DNA of 64,000 nt, from NCBI RefSeq assembly GCF_008011855.1, contig NZ_VOUX01000003.1, positions 248,001 through 312,000 on the forward strand. Reading direction: 5' to 3'. The notes beneath the pieces were generated by a model. That model was not told the origin of the DNA, did no database searches, and worked only from the letters and a program-made list of their open reading frames with translations. The stretch is from Serratia bockelmannii (GTDB taxonomy: Bacteria; Pseudomonadota; Gammaproteobacteria; Enterobacterales; Enterobacteriaceae). Positions 56,047-64,000 of this stretch are shown one piece after another. Position 1 is the first letter of the stretch, and every line of letters begins with the position of its first letter. Made by a program: the position numbers and the translations under genes.

Positions 56047-58836
56047 ATGAGCAATTTCAACCCGTCGCGGCGCCGCTTTATCAAAAGCGCCGTGATTGCG
56101 GGGGTGTCTGTGTATCTCGCCCCCCTGTACAGCCGCGCCTACGCCGCGCTGTTCGAGCAAAAAATCCTCCAGTCGCCCAACTGGGATCCGCAGACCAAAC
56201 GCGTCCGTTTCCGCATCGATGGCCGCGCCAAGGTCATGGGGCAGAAGGTGTTCGCGCGCGATATCCGCGCGGTGGACATGCCGCACTGGCCGCAGAAACA
56301 GGCGCACGCCTTCATTCTGCGCGTCACCAAAGCCGACCGGCTGTTCGAAGGGGTCGATCTGTCGCTGTTGGGGGACGACCTGCAGCCGGATCGCCTGGTG
56401 ACGGCGGAAGATCTGGCGCGCGATGGCCTGGCCTTCCCGGCGTTCTACGGTGACGACATGCTGCTGCCGAGCGGCAAAACCCCGGCCTACCTCGGCCAGG
56501 CGGTGGCGATCCTGATCTATCACGACTTCGCCCGATTCCGCTTTGCCAAGGACAAGCTGAAATTCCGTGAAGAGACCATCAAATTCGGCGCGGTCACCGG
56601 CCCGCTGGAGCGCGATCCCTGGGGCAGCTTCCGCTATGTGCGGGTGGGGGGCGATCAACCGTTCGACGACGATCGCTTCTCCAGCCTGAAGGACACGCCA
56701 ATCTTCCCGGTATCGATGAAAAAGCACCTGCCGGTGTGGCCGGAAGGGCGCGAGGGCGGCAAGCTGGATCAGGAAGGCATGCGCTATGCGGGCCAGATCG
56801 CCGACGAGATGGCCAACCCGCCGGCCGACTGGCTGGTGATGTCACGCCGCTACACCACGCAGTCGATCGATACCTCGGCGCTGGAGCCGGACAACGCCAA
56901 CGGCTGGTTCGACGCGCAGACGCAAACCCTGCATCTGGTGGTGCCGACCCAGTCGCCGCAGGAAGTGGCCGACGAGATGCCGCGCATGCTGGCCAAGCGC
57001 AACCCGCCGGTGAAACAGCTGATCCTGCACCCGTGCTACACCGTGGGCTACGGCTCGAAAGATCACTACAACTTCCCCTATTACGGCGCAGTGGCGGCGA
57101 TGTACGGCGACGGCCACCCGGTGCGCCTGGCCAATGACCGCTTCGAGCAGTTCCAGACGGCGCTGAAGCGCCACGCGTTCGACATGAACTATCGCATCGC
57201 GGTGAATCGCCAGACCGGCGTTATGCAGTCGTTCCTCGGTGACATGACGGCGGACGGCGGCGGCCGCAGCAACTTTACCCCTTCGGTGGTGATGGTCGGC
57301 GCGACCGCCGCCCAGTCGATTTACTACTTCCCAAAAAGCGATCTGTCGTCGGTCGGGCTGGCCTCACGCGCCATCGACGCCGGTTCGGCGCGCGGTTACG
57401 GCACGCTGCAGAGCATGGCCGCCACCGAGATGATGGTGGATGAGCTGGCCGCCGAGCTGAAGATCGACCCGATCGAGTTCCGCCTGCGCAACGTGCTGAA
57501 ATCCGGCATGAAAAATACCCAAGGGGCGATCCCGGCCGGTGCGATCCGCGCCGATGAAGTGCTGGAGAAGGCGGCGAAGCATGAGATGTGGCTCAAGCGC
57601 GCCGAACGCAAGGCCAAGTTTGAGAGCCGCTATCCCGGCAAGCGCTATGGCGTTGGCTTCGGCTGCGTGCAGAAAGACTTCGGCACCGGGGCGGAAACCT
57701 CGTTCGCCCGGGTGGAGCTGAGCGAAGACGGGCGCATCACCCTGCATCACAGCGGCGCGGAGATGGGCACCGGCATGTCGACCTCGCAGTCGGTACTGTG
57801 CGCGCAGTGGCTGGGCAAACCGGCCGACGAAGCGCACTTCTCGGTCACCGACTGGTCGGTACTGCCGATGGTCACCAGCGGCGATCCTTACCTGATGTCG
57901 CAAGAAGAGCAGGACAAGCTGCAAACCAACCCCAACTGGACGCCGAGCTACTGTTCGCCGTCGAGCGCCAGCAATTCGGCCTATTACTTCTCGCACAGCA
58001 CCCGCGAAGCGGCGCGCCTGATCTTCGATCACGGCCTGTGGCCGGCGGCGATGGCGCTGTGGCAGGCCGGTATCGGCGGCGGCCAGGCGGCGCCGCTGGT
58101 GGTGCGGCGCGAAGATGCGCGTTGGGTCGAAGGCGGCCTGACGGCGGCGGGCATGTCGGTGCTGAGCCTCGAGCTGCTGGCCAAGACGGCTTATCAGATG
58201 GGCGGCGTCACCGGCGCGGCGGTGCACGTGTTCAACCGCTGGCAGTGGGCGGAGGCCGATTTCACGTTGAACGGCAAAAGCGAGCGCCTGCCGGTTGACG
58301 GCATGGCGCTGCGCAACGCCGGCGGCGAATTCAAACCGCTGGCGCGCGGGCAGGTCTATTATCCGCCGACCCAGCGCAACAATGCGGCGGTGACCTACTA
58401 CAGCGCCGTTGGCACGCTGGCGGAAGTGGCGGTGGATATCGCCACCGGCCAGGTGGAATTGCTGAATCACCACTCGATCATGGAGTGTGGCAACCTGATC
58501 GTGCCGGAACTGGTTTCCGGCCAACTGCAGGGCGGGCTGGCGATGGGGATCGGCCATGCGCTGCACGAATATTTACCACTGTACGAAGACGGCCCGGGCA
58601 ACGGCACCTGGAACTTCAACCGTTACCACCTGCCGCGCGCTAGTGACGTGGCGGTGTGGAAGCAGAGCGGCGACATCCTGCCGGCGCTGTCGGAAACCGA
58701 TCCGCCGAAAGGCATGGCGGAGGTGGTGATGATCCCGATCGTGGCCGCGCTGGTCAACGCCATCGCCGACGCCACCGGCCACCGTTTCCGTGATTTGCCC
58801 GTTCGTGCAGAAAATATTCGTGAGGTATTACAATGA
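56047..58836 (+). CDS. Molybdopterin-binding large subunit of a periplasmic aldehyde/isoquinoline-type oxidoreductase
   Basis: 929 residues from ATG 56047 (AAGGA upstream; GTG 56032 in frame). Tat signal SRRRFIKSAV at 7-16 exports the folded enzyme. The molybdenum-binding domain belongs to the xanthine dehydrogenase family; SGAEMGTGMSTSQS and the C-terminal GMAEVVMIPIVAAL, with the likely catalytic Glu, are visible. There is no FAD subunit; electrons go to the cytochrome encoded after the Fe-S subunit. It resembles IorB/AldF-type large subunits; the substrate (aldehyde or N-heterocycle) is not known. Overlaps the next gene by 4 nt. Confidence 0.88.
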   Translation: MSNFNPSRRRFIKSAVIAGVSVYLAPLYSRAYAALFEQKILQSPNWDPQTKRVRFRIDGRAKVMGQKVFARDIRAVDMPHWPQKQAHAFILRVTKADRLFEGVDLSLLGDDLQPDRLVTAEDLARDGLAFPAFYGDDMLLPSGKTPAYLGQAVAILIYHDFARFRFAKDKLKFREETIKFGAVTGPLERDPWGSFRYVRVGGDQPFDDDRFSSLKDTPIFPVSMKKHLPVWPEGREGGKLDQEGMRYAGQIADEMANPPADWLVMSRRYTTQSIDTSALEPDNANGWFDAQTQTLHLVVPTQSPQEVADEMPRMLAKRNPPVKQLILHPCYTVGYGSKDHYNFPYYGAVAAMYGDGHPVRLANDRFEQFQTALKRHAFDMNYRIAVNRQTGVMQSFLGDMTADGGGRSNFTPSVVMVGATAAQSIYYFPKSDLSSVGLASRAIDAGSARGYGTLQSMAATEMMVDELAAELKIDPIEFRLRNVLKSGMKNTQGAIPAGAIRADEVLEKAAKHEMWLKRAERKAKFESRYPGKRYGVGFGCVQKDFGTGAETSFARVELSEDGRITLHHSGAEMGTGMSTSQSVLCAQWLGKPADEAHFSVTDWSVLPMVTSGDPYLMSQEEQDKLQTNPNWTPSYCSPSSASNSAYYFSHSTREAARLIFDHGLWPAAMALWQAGIGGGQAAPLVVRREDARWVEGGLTAAGMSVLSLELLAKTAYQMGGVTGAAVHVFNRWQWAEADFTLNGKSERLPVDGMALRNAGGEFKPLARGQVYYPPTQRNNAAVTYYSAVGTLAEVAVDIATGQVELLNHHSIMECGNLIVPELVSGQLQGGLAMGIGHALHEYLPLYEDGPGNGTWNFNRYHLPRASDVAVWKQSGDILPALSETDPPKGMAEVVMIPIVAALVNAIADATGHRFRDLPVRAENIREVLQ

Positions 58837-59387
58837 GCATTAAAACCCAGCCGATTTCCCTGACCATCAACGAAAAGCAGTACGGCCCGATCGAGGTGCC
58901 GGAAGGCTTGATGATGATCGATTTCCTGCACGAGTACCTTGACCTGACCGGTTCGCGCCTCGGCTGCGGGCAGGGCATTTGCCACGCCTGCGTGGCGATC
59001 GTCGATCACCCGAGCGGCACTAGCGAAGAGGTGCGCACCTGCATCACCGGCGCGCATTTCTTCAACGGCAAGAAAGTGCGTACCGTCGAAGGCCATGCCA
59101 AGGTGGACGAGCAGGGCGAGGTGGTTGAACTGTCGCCGATCCAGCAGGCGTTTCTGGAGCACTACAGCTTCCAGTGCGGCTACTGCACGCCGGGCTTCGT
59201 CAACGCCGCCACCATTTTCGTGGAAAAGCTCAAGCGTGAGCCGATCGCCCGCGAACAGCTGGAAAACGCCATCGAGCAGGCGCTGGACAGCCACATCTGC
59301 CGCTGCACCGGCTACGTGCGCTACTACGAAGCGGTGCGCGACGTGGTGCTGAAAACGCCGGGCCTGCTGAAGGAGACGGCGCAATGA
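58833..59387 (+). CDS. [2Fe-2S] subunit of the molybdenum hydroxylase
   Basis: 184 residues with two [2Fe-2S] sites: plant-type ferredoxin Cys in GCGQGICHACVAI and a further Cys in RTCITG, then the C-terminal CGYCTPG and CRCTGY. No signal peptide, so it is probably exported together with the Tat-bearing large subunit. Starts within the large-subunit gene and overlaps the cytochrome gene by 4 nt. Confidence 0.9.
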   Translation: MSIKTQPISLTINEKQYGPIEVPEGLMMIDFLHEYLDLTGSRLGCGQGICHACVAIVDHPSGTSEEVRTCITGAHFFNGKKVRTVEGHAKVDEQGEVVELSPIQQAFLEHYSFQCGYCTPGFVNAATIFVEKLKREPIAREQLENAIEQALDSHICRCTGYVRYYEAVRDVVLKTPGLLKETAQ

Positions 59388-60619
59388 AAAAACGTCTCGC
59401 AGTGTTGATTGTGCTGGTGGCGATCGTGGTGATTGCGCTGCTGTGGTGGCGGGAAAACCGCCGTTACGACGGCCCGGTGCAGCAGGTGACCGCCAGCGCC
59501 GAACAGATCGCGCGCGGCCGCTATCTGGCGCAGGCCGCCGACTGCGCCGCCTGCCATACCGCCAGCGGCGGGGCGCCGTTGGCCGGCGGCTATCCGCTGG
59601 ACACGCCGTTCGGCACGATTTACGGCAGCAACCTGACGCCGTCGGCCGACCACGGCATCGGGCGCTGGAGCAAGGACGACTTCTTCCTGGCGCTGACGCA
59701 GGGCGTGGCGCCGGGCGGGCGGCACCTGTACCCGGCGATGCCTTACACCTCGTACAAGGGCATGTCGCGTCAGGACGCCGACGACATCTACGCTTACCTG
59801 ATGACGCGCCCGGCGGTGGACGTGGCCATTCCGGCCAACGAGATGCCGTTCCCGTTCAACCAGCGCATGGCGCTGATCGGCTGGAACCTGCTGTTCCGCA
59901 GCCAGGATCCGCTGCCGGCCAGTTCGCAGGGCAACTCGCCGCAATGGCAGCGCGGCCGCTATCTGGCCGACGTGCTGGGCCACTGTGGCGAATGCCACAC
60001 GCCGCGCGGCGCGCTGGGGCAGATGGATCTCGGCAAGCCGATGCAGGGCGGCGATCTCGGCCGCTTCATGGCGCCGGACATTACGCCGCACGGCCTGGCG
60101 CAGCGCGGCTGGACGCCGCAGGACGTCAGCCGCTTCCTCGGCACCGGCCTCGCGCCGCAGGGTTCGGCCTTCAGTGAGATGCATATGGTGGTGGATCTCA
60201 GCACCCGTCATTTGACGCCAGAAGACCATCAGGCGCTGGCGCTGTATCTGATGGGCGAGCAGCCGCCAGCGGCGGTGCCGGTGAAAATGGGGCAGGGCAG
60301 CGATGCCGGGCGCATGACCTATCTGGATCAGTGCGCCGGCTGTCATGCGCGCGAAGGCGAAGGCAAACCGCACGTCGCACCGGCGATGCGCGATAACGCC
60401 ACGCTGCGCCAGGCGGACGGCAAGAACCTGATCGTGTCGGTGCTGGACGGCCTGCCGGCCCAGCAGTTCCCGAACGGTGAAAGCATGCAGAGCATGCCGG
60501 GCTTCGGCGAGCGTCTGAGCGATGCCGACGTGGCGGAACTGGTAAATTACCTGCGGGTGACCTGGGGCGGTTTGCCGGCGGACGTCACCGCCGAGCAGGT
60601 GAAAGCGCTGCGCAAGTAA
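59384..60619 (+). CDS. Membrane-anchored tri-heme cytochrome c, electron acceptor of the hydroxylase
   Basis: 411 residues with an N-terminal hydrophobic anchor (5-22) and three CxxCH heme sites: CAACH (54-58), CGECH (201-205) and CAGCH (317-321). This is the cytochrome subunit architecture of membrane alcohol and aldehyde dehydrogenases in acetic acid bacteria. It would pass electrons to the quinone pool or oxidase. Last gene of the three-gene unit; a terminator follows. Confidence 0.9.
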   Translation: MKKRLAVLIVLVAIVVIALLWWRENRRYDGPVQQVTASAEQIARGRYLAQAADCAACHTASGGAPLAGGYPLDTPFGTIYGSNLTPSADHGIGRWSKDDFFLALTQGVAPGGRHLYPAMPYTSYKGMSRQDADDIYAYLMTRPAVDVAIPANEMPFPFNQRMALIGWNLLFRSQDPLPASSQGNSPQWQRGRYLADVLGHCGECHTPRGALGQMDLGKPMQGGDLGRFMAPDITPHGLAQRGWTPQDVSRFLGTGLAPQGSAFSEMHMVVDLSTRHLTPEDHQALALYLMGEQPPAAVPVKMGQGSDAGRMTYLDQCAGCHAREGEGKPHVAPAMRDNATLRQADGKNLIVSVLDGLPAQQFPNGESMQSMPGFGERLSDADVAELVNYLRVTWGGLPADVTAEQVKALRK

Positions 60620-60635
60620 GCGGCGTTCAGACGAA

Positions 60636-60665
60636 AAAAATGGCCCGCATCTGCGGGCCATTTTA
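60636..60665. terminator. Bidirectional terminator between cytochrome gene and aroP
   Basis: AAAATGGCCCGCA / TGCGGGCCATTTT stem with A and T flanks (60637-60649, 60652-60664) between converging genes. Confidence 0.93.
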
Positions 60666-60682
60666 TTGCGCGGTCACGGGAT

Positions 60683-62062
60683 TCAACGGCTGGTGACGCC
60701 GTCGACGCGTTGGCTGCGCTGTTTGATGGCGTAACCGACGGCCAGGATCGCCACCCATACCGGGATCAGCAGCACCGAGATTTGAATGCCCGGCGTCAGG
60801 TACATGATCACCAGGATGCCGGCCATGAACAGCAGGCACAGGTAGTTGCTGAACGGGTACCAGAACGCTTTGAACTTCGGCACCACGCCTTCGCGGTTTT
60901 TGGCGGCGCGGAACTTCAGGTGCGCCAGGCTGATCATCGCCCAGTTGATCACCAGCGCCGACACCACCAACGCCATCAGCAGTTCGAAGGCACGGCCCGG
61001 GATCAGGTAGTTAATCAGCACGCACAGCGCGGTGGCGAGGGCGGAGATGCCGATGGCCACCACCGGCACGCCGCGGCCGTCGACCTTCAGCAGGCTTTTC
61101 GGGCCGTTGCCCTGCTGCGCCAGACCGTACAGCATGCGGCTGTTGCAGTAGACGCAGCTGTTGTACACCGACAGCGCGGCGGTGAGCACCACGACGTTCA
61201 GCACGGTCGCCACCAGGTTGCTGTTCAGCGCGTGGAAGATCAGCACGAACGGGCTGCCGCCTTCGACCACTTTGCCCCACGGGTACAGCGACAGCAGAAT
61301 GGCCAGCGAACCGATATAGAAGATCAGGATGCGGTAGATCACCTGATTGGTGGCTTTCGGAATGCTCTTTTGCGGGTTGTCGGCTTCGGCGGCGGTGATG
61401 CCAACCAGTTCGAGGCCGCCGAAGGAGAACATGATCACCGCCATCGCCATCACCAGGCCCATGACGCCGTTCGGGAAGAACCCGCCCTGCGCCCACAGGT
61501 TGGTGACGGTGGCTTCCGGGCCGCCCATGCCGCTGAACAGCAGGTAGGCGCCGAACACGATCATGCCGATAATCGCCACCACCTTGATGATGGCGAACCA
61601 GAACTCCATCTCGCCGTAAACTTTAACGTTGGCGAGGTTGATGGCGTTGATCGCCAGGAAGAATACCGCGGCGGAGACCCAGGTCGGGATCTCCGGCCAC
61701 CAGTACTGCACGTAGATGCCGACCGCGGTCAGCTCCGCCATCGCCACCAGGACATACAGCACCCAGTAGTTCCAGCCGGAGGCGAAGCCGGCGAAGTTGC
61801 CCCAGTATTTGTAGGCGAAGTGGCTGAAGGAACCGGCGACCGGCTCTTCCACCACCATTTCCCCCAGCTGGCGCATGATCAGAAACGCAATGAAGCCGCC
61901 GATGGCGTAGCCGAGAAGCACTGACGGGCCGGCCATTTTTATTGTTTGAGCGATACCGAGAAATAACCCGGTACCGATTGCGCCACCTAAGGCGATGAGC
62001 TGAATATGGCGGTTTTTCAGGCCGCGTTTCAGCTGGTCACCCTGCTGTTGACCATCCATCAA
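60683..62062 (-). CDS. aroP: Aromatic amino acid permease AroP
   Basis: APC-family proton symporter for phenylalanine, tyrosine and tryptophan. 459 residues, about twelve helices, colinear with E. coli AroP: RGLKNRHIQLIALGGAIGTGLFLG at the start (read in two parts) and GGLELVGITAAEADNP. Position next to pdhR is the same as in E. coli. TyrR-like boxes lie 35 bp upstream of the start. Confidence 0.94.
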   Translation of the reverse strand: MMDGQQQGDQLKRGLKNRHIQLIALGGAIGTGLFLGIAQTIKMAGPSVLLGYAIGGFIAFLIMRQLGEMVVEEPVAGSFSHFAYKYWGNFAGFASGWNYWVLYVLVAMAELTAVGIYVQYWWPEIPTWVSAAVFFLAINAINLANVKVYGEMEFWFAIIKVVAIIGMIVFGAYLLFSGMGGPEATVTNLWAQGGFFPNGVMGLVMAMAVIMFSFGGLELVGITAAEADNPQKSIPKATNQVIYRILIFYIGSLAILLSLYPWGKVVEGGSPFVLIFHALNSNLVATVLNVVVLTAALSVYNSCVYCNSRMLYGLAQQGNGPKSLLKVDGRGVPVVAIGISALATALCVLINYLIPGRAFELLMALVVSALVINWAMISLAHLKFRAAKNREGVVPKFKAFWYPFSNYLCLLFMAGILVIMYLTPGIQISVLLIPVWVAILAVGYAIKQRSQRVDGVTSR

Positions 62063-62096
62063 TCTAACCCTCTGTCGTTGTGAATGCCCACCTGCC

Positions 62097-62137
62097 TGTA
62101 AAGCAGTGGTTACGATGTGTGTTTTGTTTTATTTACG
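62097..62137. promoter_or_regulatory. Putative TyrR boxes upstream of aroP
   Basis: A strong-type box TGTAAA-N6-GTTACG (62097-62114) next to a weak-type box TGTTTT-N6-TTTACG (62120-62137), 35 bp from the aroP start. AroP is a TyrR target in E. coli, and the paired arrangement is typical. Confidence 0.5.
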
Positions 62138-62640
62138 GCGTTATAGCTATTAATTCCACGGCGCCGCTACCGTTTGGCAGAGAATAATGTTATGCGCGTC
62201 GGTTTGCACCTGCTTTGTCGTGTGAGTGATTAAGATTGCAGCAGTTTAGGAAACAAAATGCGGGTTGTGTGACGGCGGGGGGGATTCAGTGCATGAAATA
62301 AGCAACAAATCACATAATGCGCAAAAATAACGTAGATCTGAACGGTGGGGTGCGTTCAAATAATGAACGAACCGCCGTTGCGCTGCTCGCCAAATAGCCA
62401 TTCATTAAAGCGTCATAACCATGCAATAAAACTCGGGCAAAAAGTTTGCACTCTGCCTTGCGTAAGGTTTGGTAAAAGTTAAATCCCAAACCCATCGCGT
62501 AAATGGTAATACCATCACGGCGTTACCGGTTTGCAGCGGGGTTTTCAGCGGGGTGTTAAAATGTGCGGGTAACCTGATTTCGATCAAGGCCCGTATGGAC
62601 AGGAGGTGAATACTTTGTTACTTTACCGTCACGTTTTTGA
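62138..62640. other. Long aroP-pdhR intergenic region
   Basis: About 500 bp without a gene. It contains an inverted repeat GGTTTGG...CCAAACC (62466-62472, 62486-62492) and TGGTAATACCA (62504-62514), the core of a possible second PdhR site. Promoters of both genes must lie here. Confidence 0.45.
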
Positions 62641-62657
62641 AATTGGTATTACCAATT
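62641..62657. promoter_or_regulatory. PdhR operator
   Basis: AATTGGTATTACCAATT, a perfect palindrome identical in form to the E. coli PdhR consensus (ATTGGTNNNACCAAT). It lies 34 bp upstream of the pdhR start, so PdhR represses its own operon until pyruvate releases it. Confidence 0.93.
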
Positions 62658-62690
62658 GACTCCGCGCCATTCGCAGAGAAGAATTCACTC

Positions 62691-63455
62691 ATGGCCTACA
62701 GCAAAATCCGCCAACCCAAGTTGTCAGATGTTATCGAGCAACAGCTCGAATACCTGATCCTCGAGGGGACACTGCGCCCAGGCGAAAAACTGCCTCCGGA
62801 GCGCGAGCTGGCGAAACAATTTGATGTCTCCCGTCCTTCTCTGAGAGAGGCCATTCAGCGCCTTGAAGCGAAAGGGCTGCTCCTGCGCCGTCAGGGTGGC
62901 GGCACCTTCGTGCAAACTAATCTGTGGCAGAGCTTCAGCGATCCGCTGGCCGAGCTGTTGGCCGACCATCCCGAATCACAGTTCGATCTGCTGGAAACCC
63001 GTCACGCGCTGGAAGGCATTGCCGCCTATTACGCGGCGCTGCGCGGCACCGATGAAGATCTGGCGCGCATCCGCGATTGCCACATCGTGATTCAACAGGC
63101 TCAAGACAGCGGCGATCTCGACGCCGAGGCCGATGCGGTCATGCAGTATCAAATAGCCGTGACTGAAGCCGCTCACAACGTTGTGTTACTTCACCTGCTA
63201 CGCTGCATGGGGCCGATGCTGGAACAGAACGTGCGTCAGAACTTTGAATTGCTCTACTCGCGCCGTGAGATGTTGGCAAAAGTGAGCAGCCACCGCGCCG
63301 GAATTTTTGAGGCGATTGTGGCACGCGAGCCGGAAAAGGCCCGTGAAGCCTCGCATCGCCACTTGGCGTTTATCGAGGAAATCTTGCTGGATCTCAGCCG
63401 GGAGCATACTCGGCGCGAGAGATCGCTACGGCGTCTCCAGCAACGCAAGGATTAA
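62691..63455 (+). CDS. pdhR: Pyruvate dehydrogenase operon repressor
   Basis: 254 residues from ATG 62691, same length as E. coli PdhR ([20 protein letters not shown]); the frame is open to 62637 through the operator. GntR/FadR-type regulator: winged HTH (about 10-75) with [25 protein letters not shown], then an FCD domain that binds pyruvate. Divergent from aroP and followed by aceE. Confidence 0.96.
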   Translation: MAYSKIRQPKLSDVIEQQLEYLILEGTLRPGEKLPPERELAKQFDVSRPSLREAIQRLEAKGLLLRRQGGGTFVQTNLWQSFSDPLAELLADHPESQFDLLETRHALEGIAAYYAALRGTDEDLARIRDCHIVIQQAQDSGDLDAEADAVMQYQIAVTEAAHNVVLLHLLRCMGPMLEQNVRQNFELLYSRREMLAKVSSHRAGIFEAIVAREPEKAREASHRHLAFIEEILLDLSREHTRRERSLRRLQQRKD

Positions 63456-63541
63456 GAGCTGTCCTCTTCAGGGTACACCAGCCTGCGGGGGTTAAGTTCG
63501 AGGTACTTAGTTAAGTACTTAAGCGGCAACTAAACTGATGG

Positions 63542-63584
63542 GCCTGTCTTCGTGTGTTTTTGCACAGAGCACAGGAAGACAGGC
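63542..63584 (+). promoter_or_regulatory. Long hairpin in the pdhR-aceE intergenic region
   Basis: Perfect 10-bp stem GCCTGTCTTC / GAAGACAGGC enclosing a 23-nt loop, 36 bp before the aceE start. It is not followed by a T run, so it may tune aceE expression or processing instead of terminating. Confidence 0.5.
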
Positions 63585-63620
63585 TCCAAACAAACCATTA
63601 GACAGATAAGGAATACCACC

Positions 63621-64000
63621 ATGTCAGAACGTTTAAACAATGACGTGGATCCGATCGAAACCCGCGACTGGCTGCAGGCGATCGAATCGGTCATCCGTGA
63701 AGAGGGTGTTGAGCGAGCTCAGTTTCTGATTGATCAGGTATTGGGAGAAGCCCGCAAAGGCGGCGTTAACGTTGCGGCCGGTGCTGCAGCGCACAACTAC
63801 GTCAACACCATCGCGGTAGAAGACGAACCGGCCTACCCAGGCAACCTGGATCTGGAACGCCGCATTCGCTCTGCGATCCGTTGGAACGCGATCATGACCG
63901 TTCTGCGCGCATCCAAAAAAGACCTGGAGCTGGGCGGCCACATGGCTTCCTTCCAGTCTTCCGCGACCTTCTATGAAGTCTGCTTTAACCACTTCTTCCG
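63621..64000 (+). CDS. aceE: Pyruvate dehydrogenase E1 component (3' end beyond window)
   Basis: Starts at ATG 63621 and runs in frame to the window edge, giving the first 126 codons. The translation begins MSERLNNDVDPIETRDWLQA and includes YVNTIAVEDEPAYPGNLDLE, matching E. coli AceE. It is the thiamine-diphosphate-dependent decarboxylase of the pyruvate dehydrogenase complex, in the usual pdhR-aceE order. The catalytic parts are outside the window. Confidence 0.95.
   Translation, partial: MSERLNNDVDPIETRDWLQAIESVIREEGVERAQFLIDQVLGEARKGGVNVAAGAAAHNYVNTIAVEDEPAYPGNLDLERRIRSAIRWNAIMTVLRASKKDLELGGHMASFQSSATFYEVCFNHFF

Noticed and set aside
57364..60661. Long minus-strand frames opposite the molybdenum hydroxylase and cytochrome genes
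   Set aside because: They lie opposite genes with intact CxxCH and Fe-S motifs and carry Arg/His-rich, low-complexity translations.
1..64000. CRISPR arrays, insertion sequences, rRNA genes
   Set aside because: None seen: the only regular array is the tRNA-Phe repeat, which lacks spacers, and no transposase, integrase or rRNA sequence was recognised.

Overview
The window reads as chromosomal DNA of an enterobacterium of the Serratia group, probably S. marcescens or a close relative. The conserved genes match Escherichia coli orthologues almost residue for residue, and the order from sprT to mutY follows E. coli. The high GC, the long ExbB with a signal peptide, the scrKYABR set and the orphan hcp genes fit Serratia. 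The species call is an inference.

Layout. 1-1370: end of exbB and exbD. 1386-7825: the sucrose operon scrKYABR on the minus strand, with ScrR-like operators. 8003-13563: abgT-abgB-abgA for p-aminobenzoyl-glutamate uptake and cleavage, with divergent abgR. 13592-19243: an iron-scavenging block with a FecA-like receptor lacking the signalling domain, an orphan periplasmic binding protein and a Tat-exported phospholipase C. 19366-21694: a three-gene unit (XRE regulator, VUT transporter, QueF) for queuosine precursors. 22225-24674: a LuxR-type regulator with an NCS1 permease, and a GNAT protein. 25102-28864: an IroE-like esterase, then a lysine/ornithine N-hydroxylase with an ATP-grasp protein. 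29795-31704: two orphan hcp genes and a candidate type VI effector. 32028-32652: tRNA-Phe followed by three tandem copies of a structured 161-bp repeat.

From 33359 the conserved backbone runs speC, mltC, yggX, mutY, trmB, yggL, glsB, yggN, a DUF29 gene, hemW, rdgB, yggU, yggT, proC, yggS, yggR, ruvX, yqgE, gshB, rsmE, endA, sprT. It lacks nupG and ansB at their E. coli positions and has glsB and the DUF29 gene instead. Then come a class I fumarase (51606), an AraC/Rob-type regulator, and a periplasmic molybdenum hydroxylase with its own cytochrome c and divergent XdhC/MocA-like maturation genes. The window ends with aroP, pdhR and the start of aceE, with a perfect PdhR operator before pdhR.

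Accessory material is concentrated at about 20-32.6 kb, on the 3' side of tRNA-Phe next to speC, which in E. coli (pheV) is an island hotspot. No integrase is visible, so any island has lost its mobility genes or lies partly outside the window. The most notable observations are the tRNA-Phe 3'-end repeat array, which resembles the rtT repeats of E. coli tyrT and carries covarying hairpins, the regulated queuosine-precursor unit, and the hcp-linked candidate effector.
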